The notes beneath the pieces are model-generated. The model saw only the letters and a list, made by a program, of their open reading frames with translations. It made no database searches and had not been told where the DNA came from. A stretch of DNA of 53,376 nucleotides. Origin: CAZSHX01 sp964606895. Lineage in GTDB: Bacteria > Bacteroidota > Ignavibacteria > Kapaibacteriales > UBA2268. The translations under genes were made by a program, and so were the position numbers. The DNA is taken from contig CAZSHX010000029.1 of the NCBI GenBank assembly GCA_964606895.1, positions 1 to 53,376 of the forward strand, written 5' to 3'. Shown piece after piece: positions 26,003 through 33,821 of the stretch; position 1 is the first letter of the stretch, and each line of letters starts with the position of its first letter.

Positions 26003-28441
26003 TTAATATTTTAGAACTACGGACACTCCTAATGTTCTTGGAGCACCCATTATTGCCTGTTGCTGACCTCGGTATTCCATTGTGCCGTAAACGTAGCGAT
26101 AGTCGGCTAAGTTTTTAGCCCAGAAATAAACATCAAACACTTTTGTAAAAAATCCTGCTTTGGCATTCAAGAGATTTCGGGCTGTACTTTTGAATAAATC
26201 CAAATGAGAAGAGTAATAAGGGTCAATATACTGATAGTCAACATTAAATCCCAGACTGCCTCTCCACGAACCCATGACAATAGGATATTCATATTTTAAA
26301 CTTATCATTGAGTTTATTTCCGGCGAAAATGGAAGCTTATTCCCTGAATAGTTATAAGTCGTATCCTTTTTGCCATCCTTTGTTTTATCGGTAAATTGAT
26401 ACTCCTTTAATTTGGCATCTAAATAACCAAAACTGGCATTTAGCATGAATCCTTTAAACAGGAAAGCAGTAAGTTCCAACTCAAAACCTTTTATCTGAGT
26501 TTTTCCGGCATTTTTAATTGTCTGAAGCGGATCTGACAAATCTCGGATTGCCAGTAACTGCTGGTTTTGCCAATCAATATAGAAAACATCTGTGTTTATT
26601 CTCAATCTGTTATCAAACATGGTTGTTTTATATCCAAGTTCGTAATTCCATGTATTTTCAGGTTTATAATATGGCACAGTTTTATTGTTCCCACTGTTAT
26701 ATCCTCCACCATGCGAACCGCTTGAAGCACTGATGTAAACCATATTGGATTCATCCAATCTATATGATATTGAATACTTTTGACTCAGGAATGTGAATGC
26801 ATCAGAACGTTTCAAAGTATCGAAGGCATTTAAAAAACCAAGTACAGGCTGTAGCAGTCCCGGTACCGGGTGTGGCAAAGTACCTGTATAATCATAACTG
26901 TTAACAGTATTAATATCCATTGATTCTTGTTCATACCTTAGTCCTGCAGTAATATCCAGCTTTTCAAAAAGAGTATATGTAGCTTGTCCGAATGCGGCTA
27001 AATCAGTATTGCTTGAAGGTCCTTTTGTAATTTGGGACAAATTGTTTATTTTCATACCAAATAGATTAATTCCGGCATTAATTTGCTGAACTTGTGGATG
27101 CTTGGCACCTAATGTTCCTGCATAATCATAATCGTTTCGTTCATACATATAGAAAAATCCAACCATCCATTTCAATGGAGAATTTCCTTTATTGTTTTCA
27201 AATCGAAGCTCTTCGGAAATATTTTTATAGGGAGTTGTTTCTTTAAGACTTAGTAAATCCGAATCGGAGAAATCTGCATCATAGTTCCAGTCTAAACCTG
27301 TTATTCCCTGATAGGCTGTTGTTGAAACAATATTCATAAAATTCAGATTGTAATTCAGTTTCAAAGAGCCCATCATATTATTCTTTTTGATAAAGCTATT
27401 AATATTCCTTGAAATTTCATACGGATTCTTGAGTGCCGCAGTTGGATTGTCGGCAAGAGGCCATACGCTTTCGTTAATATATTCAAAATTTCCGAAAAGT
27501 TCGGCACTGAATGTCTCAACAGGATAATACCTGAGATTCAGAGTTCCCCCATAACCTTTGCTCCATCCGGCATTTGATTTAACAGATGTTCCGGTGCTTG
27601 TGTCATTATTTGTAAAATAACCGTCTTTGCTATAATAATAAGCAGAAACTCTTGCAAAAAGCTGATCTTTAATGAGTGGTTGGGAAATACCCGCATTTAC
27701 ATTGAGATTACTGAAATTGCCATACCCGGCACCAAGTTTATACGAAGGAGTATTGCTCGGCTTTTTTGATACGACATTAATAACGCCTGCCAGTGCATTT
27801 CTGCCATAAAGAGTTCCCTGAGGACCTTTGATTATTTCTATTCTCTCAATATCATTCAGAGCCATTGGATTCTGACCATAACCAAAAATGGGTACTCCGT
27901 CAAAATAGAATAAGCTGGTTGTTGAAAAAAAGTTTGAAGGAAACATACCTCTGATATTTATCAGGTCGGTCATGTGCGAACCGCTTTCGGCAATTAAAGT
28001 ATTTGGCGATGTAGCCATCAGGTCGGTTCGTTGAGTGATATTAAGGTCTTCAATCTTCTCGCTTGTAATTGCAGTTATTGCAATGGGAACACTTTGAAGA
28101 TTCTCCTCATGTTTATTTGCCGTTACAACTACTTCACCGATTTTCAAAGATATCGGACTTAGAACAAAATCAGCGATGACAGGTTGAGATTCGACAGCCA
28201 CCATTCTTTTTTCAGTTTTAAAACCAAGAAAAGAAGCAACGATAAAATAATTACCGTTTTTCACGTTTTTGATTGTGTATTCACCATTAGCATTAACTAC
28301 GGCTCCTAATCTACTTGCTTCGATACGGATTGATGCCCCGGGCAATAGGTTACCATCGGCATCTTTGACGATTCCCCTTATTTCAGTTGCATTTGCGTAA
28401 AACGACAATATAAAAAACATTAGTAAAGCAACTTTCTGCAT
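26003..28441 (-). CDS. TonB-dependent outer-membrane receptor
   Basis: 812 aa from the ATG at 28441. An AGGAG site 7 bases before it makes this the likely start rather than the ATGs at 28456 or 28447. Signal peptide (QKVALLMFFILSFYANA), a carboxypeptidase-regulatory domain (EIRGIVKDADGNLLPGASIR), a plug (VVVTANKHEENLQSVPIAI, GPQGTLYGRNALAGVINVVS) and a beta-barrel ending ...LGVSVVLKY with the terminal aromatic. The plug wording is closer to the siderophore/vitamin receptor class than to SusC. No SusD-like gene is adjacent. The ligand is unknown. A promoter match lies 60 bp upstream. Confidence 0.92.
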   Translation of the reverse strand: MQKVALLMFFILSFYANATEIRGIVKDADGNLLPGASIRIEASRLGAVVNANGEYTIKNVKNGNYFIVASFLGFKTEKRMVAVESQPVIADFVLSPISLKIGEVVVTANKHEENLQSVPIAITAITSEKIEDLNITQRTDLMATSPNTLIAESGSHMTDLINIRGMFPSNFFSTTSLFYFDGVPIFGYGQNPMALNDIERIEIIKGPQGTLYGRNALAGVINVVSKKPSNTPSYKLGAGYGNFSNLNVNAGISQPLIKDQLFARVSAYYYSKDGYFTNNDTSTGTSVKSNAGWSKGYGGTLNLRYYPVETFSAELFGNFEYINESVWPLADNPTAALKNPYEISRNINSFIKKNNMMGSLKLNYNLNFMNIVSTTAYQGITGLDWNYDADFSDSDLLSLKETTPYKNISEELRFENNKGNSPLKWMVGFFYMYERNDYDYAGTLGAKHPQVQQINAGINLFGMKINNLSQITKGPSSNTDLAAFGQATYTLFEKLDITAGLRYEQESMDINTVNSYDYTGTLPHPVPGLLQPVLGFLNAFDTLKRSDAFTFLSQKYSISYRLDESNMVYISASSGSHGGGYNSGNNKTVPYYKPENTWNYELGYKTTMFDNRLRINTDVFYIDWQNQQLLAIRDLSDPLQTIKNAGKTQIKGFELELTAFLFKGFMLNASFGYLDAKLKEYQFTDKTKDGKKDTTYNYSGNKLPFSPEINSMISLKYEYPIVMGSWRGSLGFNVDYQYIDPYYSSHLDLFKSTARNLLNAKAGFFTKVFDVYFWAKNLADYRYVYGTMEYRGQQQAIMGAPRTLGVSVVLKY

Positions 28442-28514
28442 ACTCATACTCCTCATTGAAATTGAAAATTAATTTAAAACATACTAAAAAAGTAATCAAT
28501 TAGCGATTCAACTT

Positions 28515-28546
28515 CAAATATAGTTATTATATATTGAAAATCCAAT
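28515..28546 (-). promoter_or_regulatory. Putative promoter of the TonB receptor gene
   Basis: On the minus strand ATTG (28543-28546), 20 bases, then TATATTTG (28515-28522), an exact -7 match to TAnnTTTG with a one-mismatch -33. The leader would be about 65 nt. Confidence 0.5.
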
Positions 28547-28655
28547 GAATATTTTCTTTTTTGTCGGAGATGTTATCGTTTCTAACTCCCTATTATGATT
28601 ATAAATAGGAAACATCAACTGTTCGCAATTTCACTTTACGCAATAACTTGTTTCC

Positions 28656-28703
28656 GGTTGATAATAACCATGTTCTCATCTTTCCTTTGACTTTGATTTC
28701 AAT
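28656..28703 (-). pseudogene. Orphan adenylate-cyclase 3' tail (remnant 1), left direct repeat
   Basis: Sixteen codons read IEIKVKGKMRTWLLST, matching the invariant end of the cyclases (EIEIKGKGKMRTxxL). No cyclase domain precedes it. It overlaps the end of the radical SAM gene in a different frame. Its core 28660-28699 is a 40-bp direct repeat, one mismatch, of 30244-30283. Confidence 0.75.
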
Positions 28704-30217
28704 TGTTTGGGCTGAAAATATTTTCTTATAATATTCATTCCAACCCAAATCTTCAATTGAAGTATTTTTACCCAGAATGAGTACAAGTACATTGAGTTTA
28801 AAATTTTCATCGTATTTATTCCTGTTAGGGCATAGATTATGGGTACGGGGAAAAAATAATTTCTTTTTGTTAGTTTGAGCATAAACAAAACAAATTTAAT
28901 ATAAGGGGCGTTCTTTATATGAACAATATTATCGGTTTTATCATAAACCTGAGCCTCAATATCACTTATAGTCCCATCTTGAATTGCTTTGTTATGCATG
29001 ATGGTACCGGGGAAAAATGTTAATGAATAACAACCGAATAAATATGGCATTGGAAGATTGGCGAGAAATCGAAATGTTATTGATAAATCTTCAATTGTTT
29101 CATAAGGATTATCTAATATAATATCATAAAATACTCTCAAATTTTTCTTCTCACTCAATATTTGAGCTATATCAATAAATTGCTCCTTATTAAATTTTCT
29201 TTTGTAAATATTTTTGTTGGTATTTTCACTGGCAGATTGCAAGCCTGTTTCCAGTGCAATTAAACCTGCATCAATTAAAATATCAATATTACTATGGCTA
29301 ATACTTGTTGGTGATGTATTAATTTTGAAAGGCAAACCGACTCGAGACTTATATTTCTCAGAAAAATCTATCAACTTCTCTTGACGACCTGCGATGAAAT
29401 CATCATCATAAAACTGAATTATATCAATAAACGGATATTTTGCAAGCACATATTCCAATTCAGAAATAATTCGATCATTGGATTTGTACCTCAGCATTTT
29501 TCCTTTATTTTGATAAATCCGTTTAAATAAATTATTACAACAATAGGTACATGAATAAGGACATCCGCGGGCTGTCATGGTCATATAGGAAACAATATTC
29601 TCCTTCTCCATTCCAAAATATGAGCCCTGTTCGCGGTAAATAATTTTGAATAAATCTACGGATAAACTTTCTAATCTGTCTCCAACTCTGACAAACTCCC
29701 TGTCAATCTCCATCAATGGAAATGGGAAAATATCCAGGTTTTCTTCAAGATTTCTCAATTCATTTTTTATTATCTTATTTTCCTTTTTAAACCAAATGTT
29801 TTTAATCCCATAATCAATTTCTCCTCCTTCAAAAGAATTAATCAGTTCAAGGAAAGCTTCTTCCCCCTCACCTATACAAATCATATCAACAAATTCTAGA
29901 CACTCTTCAGGTAGTGCTGTCGGATGGACACCACCCCACAATATCGGAATATTTAATTCCCTTTTAATGAAATCCGTAATATATTTCGCCTGTCCCAGAT
30001 AATTTGACACTACTGTCATTCCAACAAAATCGCAATCTTTTAAAAGAGAATGCAAATCATCGTAAATTGATTTGGGGAAATCGATTTTATTGTTAATCGC
30101 TTCCTGTCGCATAAAGATTAGTTTAACCTGATGATTATTGTTTGTTAGATAGGAAGCAATAGACCGCAACCCATAATTTATGGTTTGGCATGTTGTGTCT
30201 ATTAATGCAATTTTCAT
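28676..30217 (-). CDS. B12-binding-domain radical SAM protein
   Basis: 513 aa. N-terminal cobalamin-binding-like domain (residues about 1-140: SIASYLTNNNHQVKLIF, WGGVHPTALPEECLEFVDMICIGEGEEAFLEL). The radical SAM core has RGCPYSCTYCCNNLF (CxxxCxxC for the [4Fe-4S] cluster) near residue 215, followed by FYDDDFIAG and LETGLQSASENTNKNIYKR. Class B enzymes of this type methylate or rearrange unactivated carbons; the substrate cannot be named. The last ten codons (KQLKSKSKER) are read out of frame from a cyclase tail remnant, so the natural C-terminus may have been altered. A 40-bp direct repeat brackets the gene. Confidence 0.88.
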   Translation of the reverse strand: MKIALIDTTCQTINYGLRSIASYLTNNNHQVKLIFMRQEAINNKIDFPKSIYDDLHSLLKDCDFVGMTVVSNYLGQAKYITDFIKRELNIPILWGGVHPTALPEECLEFVDMICIGEGEEAFLELINSFEGGEIDYGIKNIWFKKENKIIKNELRNLEENLDIFPFPLMEIDREFVRVGDRLESLSVDLFKIIYREQGSYFGMEKENIVSYMTMTARGCPYSCTYCCNNLFKRIYQNKGKMLRYKSNDRIISELEYVLAKYPFIDIIQFYDDDFIAGRQEKLIDFSEKYKSRVGLPFKINTSPTSISHSNIDILIDAGLIALETGLQSASENTNKNIYKRKFNKEQFIDIAQILSEKKNLRVFYDIILDNPYETIEDLSITFRFLANLPMPYLFGCYSLTFFPGTIMHNKAIQDGTISDIEAQVYDKTDNIVHIKNAPYIKFVLFMLKLTKRNYFFPVPIIYALTGINTMKILNSMYLYSFWVKILQLKIWVGMNIIRKYFQPKQLKSKSKER

Positions 30218-30239
30218 AAATGGAATTTATCAAAAATTG

Positions 30240-30304
30240 CTAAGATAATAACCATGTTCTCATCTTTCCTTTGCCTTTGATTTGTTCTTACTGCGTTTCT
30301 CAAA
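30240..30304 (-). pseudogene. Orphan adenylate-cyclase 3' tail (remnant 2), right direct repeat
   Basis: Reads IKGKGKMRTWLLS and TAG in one frame. Just upstream, with a frameshift, it reads FEKRSKNK, matching the FxERGEIE that precedes the tail in intact cyclases. It lies 23 bp before the radical SAM start. 30244-30283 repeats 28660-28699 with one difference. Confidence 0.75.
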
Positions 30305-30329
30305 CAAGTTATCCGGTATTATTTAAAAA

Positions 30330-30705
30330 CTACTTCTTCTCAAAATACTTCACATTTGGCAATCCTTCAAAATGTTTGTCCAAAGTATATAAAGTGGCAT
30401 TATGAGATAAGGTTGTTGCATAGATTATCGAATCAGCAAGAGGAAGTTTGTGAAGTATTCCATATTTTTACTGCTTCTAAGGCTATATCTTTAGATAAAT
30501 CAATTACTTCAGCTTGCTCCATCTGTGCTATAATATAGAGAGCTTCTTTTTCAGTTCTATCAGCGAGTAATTTTTTAAATACTTCGGTCAAAATTATCGT
30601 TGGAACAATTAATTCGTCGGGATAAAAGAGAAATTTTTCGAAATTGATGTAAAGTGATCCTTTGGAAAAAAGCTCAATCCAGCAGGAAGAATCAAGTAAA
30701 GTCAT
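30330..30705 (-). pseudogene. PIN-domain toxin (VapC-like) with a homopolymer frameshift
   Basis: The frame from 30705 gives a PIN N-terminus (TLLDSSCWIELF with the first Asp; PTIILTEVFKKLL with the Glu) and stops after 90 aa at 30433. The missing C-terminus is present in the next frame: KYGILHKLPLADSIIYATT, then ATLYTLDKHFEGLP, with the LADSIIxAT and LxTxDxxF motifs that supply the remaining acidic residues, ending at 30330. The frames join if one base is removed from the A5 run (T at 30465-30469 on plus). It overlaps the AbrB-like antitoxin gene by 4 bp. It could be a pseudogene, slippage-controlled expression or a sequencing error. Confidence 0.8.
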
Positions 30706-30923
30706 ATTCTATCTTCTTCCTCTCTTACAAAAGTTGTATCCATCCCTTCGCAAATCCCGACCAAGTCTTTCAAATCCCTGAGTGGAACAATTTCCAAACG
30801 ATTATCATAAGAGATAAATTTGACTCTTTGACCTGGAAATACTTTAAAACTATCCCTTATTTCCTTAGGGATAACCACTTGATATTTCGTTGAAATCACT
30901 GCTGTGTTCACTATAATCTCCAA
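30702..30923 (-). CDS. AbrB/VapB-type antitoxin
   Basis: 73 aa. AISTKYQVVIPKEIRDSF-like N-terminus (VISTKYQVVIPKEIRDSF) and VKFISYDNRLEIVPL define the AbrB swapped-hairpin DNA-binding fold; the acidic C-terminus ends FVREEEDRI. It overlaps the PIN toxin gene by 4 bp (ATGA). CAAAAATA at 30931-30938 (minus-strand TATTTTTG) is an exact -7 promoter match 8 bp upstream. The antitoxin is intact while its toxin is frameshifted. Confidence 0.85.
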   Translation of the reverse strand: MEIIVNTAVISTKYQVVIPKEIRDSFKVFPGQRVKFISYDNRLEIVPLRDLKDLVGICEGMDTTFVREEEDRI

Positions 30924-30989
30924 AGTAAATCAAAAATACAACGATAGAATAAACGTAAGAAAAATATTTTTATTACAGGATAAATTGAA

Positions 30990-33794
30990 TCATATATTTT
31001 CTAAAAAATAGGTTCTCATCTTTCCTTTACCTTTAATTTCTATTTCACCTCTTTCCTGGAATTTGAAACCCTCTGCTTCGCTTTCCCCCTTTGAAAAAGG
31101 GGGTAGGGGGATTTCTCCTTTTTCTAATTTCTCCTTAAATCTTTCAGTTACTTGTATCTTCCCTGATTCCCCGTATTCTTCCATTCGGCTTGCTGTATTT
31201 ACTGTATCTCCCCACAAATCATAAATAAATTTCTTCTCGCCGATAACTCCTGCAACAAGGGGTCCGCAGTCAATTCCGCATCTGAAGTTTATCAATGTGC
31301 CATTGCCTGTATTGTAATTTTTAAGGGCTTGCATTGCTTCTATTGAGAAATTTGCAGATTTAATGGCACTATCTGTACTCTTTTTTGGTACTCCAGCCGC
31401 CGCCATGTAGCAATCGCCTATAGTCTTGATTTTTTCCAGTCCGTGCTTCTGTGCAAGGGAATCTAATTTTGTGTAGAGTTCATTAAGTACCTCAACTATT
31501 TTTTTGGGTTCAATGCCTGTTGAACTTTTGGTGAAATCAACAATATCAATAAAAACTACACTTGCTTCGTCAAAATGGTCGGCTATTGTCGTTTCGCCAT
31601 TTTTTAGCCGTGTTGCTATTGTTGCAGGGAGAACATTCAGTAGAAGGCTTTCCGATTTTTCCTGTTCAATCTCAATAATTTCTTTCTGTTCAGTTATTTT
31701 TTGGTTCTTATCGGCAAGTTTCTTGTTGTCCCTTTTCTTCCGCCAGAAAAATAAGAACAAGACTAATGCCAGAGATGAAAGCAGTCCGATTCCGCCGACT
31801 AAAGAATTGCGGACAACCCCCTGATAATCTTTATCCTTATTGAGTAAGTCAATTTCTTTTTGGGATTTTTGATGCTCGGCTTCTTTTTGCTTGATTGTTA
31901 CATTTTGCAGTTCCTTATCTTTTGAGAGCAATGATAATTCGTTGTTCTTGCTCAGAATGTCCAAATTACGTTTATCGAGTAACAGTTTTTGAATTCTTTG
32001 TACATTGCTCAAATTGGATAATTCTTGATTTCTTCTTGCCAGTTCACTTTCTTTCAAAACAGCAGTTTGTTTCAGAAGTTCATTTTCTTTATTCTTAATC
32101 TCTAAATCTTTCTTTGCTTCAAGTTCGGCTATTTTCTTTTGATTTTCTGAAGAAAATATAGAATCTTTTAAAATTTGAGATTCTTTAAAATGTGTTATTG
32201 CTGATTTATAATCGCCCATTGCCTCATAAATTTGAGATAATTGAGATTCACATTCCAATTGATCCTCTTCCGCTTTTATTTCCTTACAACCGTTAAGAGC
32301 TGTTTGGGTGAAGCTCAATGCAAGCCGCAGATTCTCTTTTTTTGATGAGTCGCTTGCCGGTCTTAAAGTATCCTTGGCAATTTTTAAATATAAACTACCA
32401 ATACTATTTTTATTGCTGTACTGACTAATTTTATCCCCGATTTCTTCACCAATTTTTAAGGATTTTTCGAAATAATTCATTGCTTTAAGATAATTATCCT
32501 GAGCTGAATAAATACTGCCAATTCCCATAAGATGTCTTAGTAAAAAGTCTTTATTACCTGTTTCTTCCGATATTTTTAAAGCTCTTTCATAATAATCTAA
32601 TGCTTTCGTATATTCTTTTAATTCTGTATAAACATTTCCAATATTACTATTGGTTCCAGCGATCATTTTTTTATTCCCGATTTCTTCAGCAATTTTTAAG
32701 GATTTTTCGAAATATTCCAATGCTTTGGGGTAGTTGGATAATGAAGAATAAACTAAGCCGATGTTGCCGAGCCAACTTCCAATAGGATATTTATCTCCCA
32801 TTTCTTCAGCAATTTTCAGGGCTCTTTCGAAATATTCCAATGCTTTGGGGTAGTTGGATAATGAAGAATAAACAATGCCGATGTTGCCAAGATGCATTCC
32901 AATACTACCTTTATCTCCGATTTCTTCAGCAATTTTCAGGGCTTTTTCGTAATATTCCAATGCTTTGGGGTAGTTGGATAAACGATTATAAACATTGCCG
33001 ATGTTGCCAAGATGAATTCCAATACTACCTTTATCTCTGATATCTTCAGCTATTTTCAAGGCTTTTTCGTAATATTCCAATGCTTTGGGGTAGTTGGATA
33101 AATCTTGATAAACAATGCCGATGTTGCCGAGATACCCTCCAATATTAATTTTATCCCCGATTTCTTCAGCAATTTTCAGGGCTTTTTCGTAATATTCCAA
33201 TGCTTTGGGGTAGTTGGATAATGAAGAATAAACAATGCCGATGCTGCCGAGATAACTTCCAATATTAATTTTATCCCCGATTTCTTCAGCAATTTTTAAT
33301 GCCTTTTCGATATATTCCAATGCTTTGGGGTAGTTGGATAAATCTTGATAAACAATGCCGATGTAGGCGAGTTCCGATGAAATGCCTTTTTTATCATTGA
33401 TTTCTTCATATATTTTAAGAGATTGCTCAAAAAATGATAGAGCTTTCTCGTAATCTCTTTTTGCAATATATCCAAGGCCAATAGCATTAAGAGCGTCAGC
33501 TTTACCTTTTTGCCATTTTAGCTTTTCCGACAGTGCCAGAGCTTGCTCTCCCAATTTTATACATTCATCGGGAGCAGTTGAATATTTTTTATAAGCAATA
33601 TCATTGAGGATATTTACTTTGTTAGTATCCTCAATAGCTGTGGACAGCTCAGTTTCTAAGCTGTCAATTTGCTCTTGCAGAGTTTTTGGTTTTTCTACTC
33701 CCTTTTTGGCGGTTTTTTCCTTTTGGGCGGAGTTTTCACCAATAAATATCATTGATAAAATTATCAATATAATTGGAATAATAGTTTTTTTCAT
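30990..33794 (-). CDS. TPR-sensor adenylate cyclase, copy C
   Basis: 934 aa. Signal peptide/anchor (KKTIIPIILIILSMIF), then about ten or more tetratricopeptide repeats (residues about 80-520), a coiled coil (about 520-660: KKIAELEAKKDLEIKNKENE), one membrane helix (about 668-690: SLVGGIGLLSSLALVLFLFFW), a linker with SLLLNVLPATIATRLKNGE, and a class III cyclase domain (about 740-934). FIDIVDF, EKIKT, YDLWGD and VNTASRM are all present, so it should make cAMP. The type 1 repeat supplies IPLPPFSKGESEAEGF. It begins 27 bp after cyclase D and is probably in one operon with it. The periplasmic TPR part implies protein-partner sensing (inference). Confidence 0.9.
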   Translation of the reverse strand: MKKTIIPIILIILSMIFIGENSAQKEKTAKKGVEKPKTLQEQIDSLETELSTAIEDTNKVNILNDIAYKKYSTAPDECIKLGEQALALSEKLKWQKGKADALNAIGLGYIAKRDYEKALSFFEQSLKIYEEINDKKGISSELAYIGIVYQDLSNYPKALEYIEKALKIAEEIGDKINIGSYLGSIGIVYSSLSNYPKALEYYEKALKIAEEIGDKINIGGYLGNIGIVYQDLSNYPKALEYYEKALKIAEDIRDKGSIGIHLGNIGNVYNRLSNYPKALEYYEKALKIAEEIGDKGSIGMHLGNIGIVYSSLSNYPKALEYFERALKIAEEMGDKYPIGSWLGNIGLVYSSLSNYPKALEYFEKSLKIAEEIGNKKMIAGTNSNIGNVYTELKEYTKALDYYERALKISEETGNKDFLLRHLMGIGSIYSAQDNYLKAMNYFEKSLKIGEEIGDKISQYSNKNSIGSLYLKIAKDTLRPASDSSKKENLRLALSFTQTALNGCKEIKAEEDQLECESQLSQIYEAMGDYKSAITHFKESQILKDSIFSSENQKKIAELEAKKDLEIKNKENELLKQTAVLKESELARRNQELSNLSNVQRIQKLLLDKRNLDILSKNNELSLLSKDKELQNVTIKQKEAEHQKSQKEIDLLNKDKDYQGVVRNSLVGGIGLLSSLALVLFLFFWRKKRDNKKLADKNQKITEQKEIIEIEQEKSESLLLNVLPATIATRLKNGETTIADHFDEASVVFIDIVDFTKSSTGIEPKKIVEVLNELYTKLDSLAQKHGLEKIKTIGDCYMAAAGVPKKSTDSAIKSANFSIEAMQALKNYNTGNGTLINFRCGIDCGPLVAGVIGEKKFIYDLWGDTVNTASRMEEYGESGKIQVTERFKEKLEKGEIPLPPFSKGESEAEGFKFQERGEIEIKGKGKMRTYFLENI
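31068..31114. repeat. Type 1 palindromic element inside cyclase C
   Basis: About 47-48 bp with core ccccctttgaaaaaggggg, nearly identical to the element in cyclase A (22035-22082), at the homologous codon position and in the same frame and orientation. Translated as IPLPPFSKGESEAEG. Confidence 0.85.
32701..33420. repeat. Six tandem 120-bp TPR-coding units
   Basis: The phrase aatgctttggggtagttgg recurs every 120 bp exactly, six times, with the surrounding bases mostly identical. Each unit encodes one 40-residue TPR (NYPKALEYYEKALKIAEEIGDK type). Near-identity at DNA level implies recent duplication or gene conversion, and copy number is likely to vary between strains. Confidence 0.9.
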
Positions 33795-33821
33795 AAATTC
33801 ACCTTATTCTATATTTTATTT

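Noticed and set aside
32701..33420. CRISPR-like regular repeat
   Set aside because: The 120-bp period is a TPR-coding unit in a long open frame; there are no short repeats with unique spacers.
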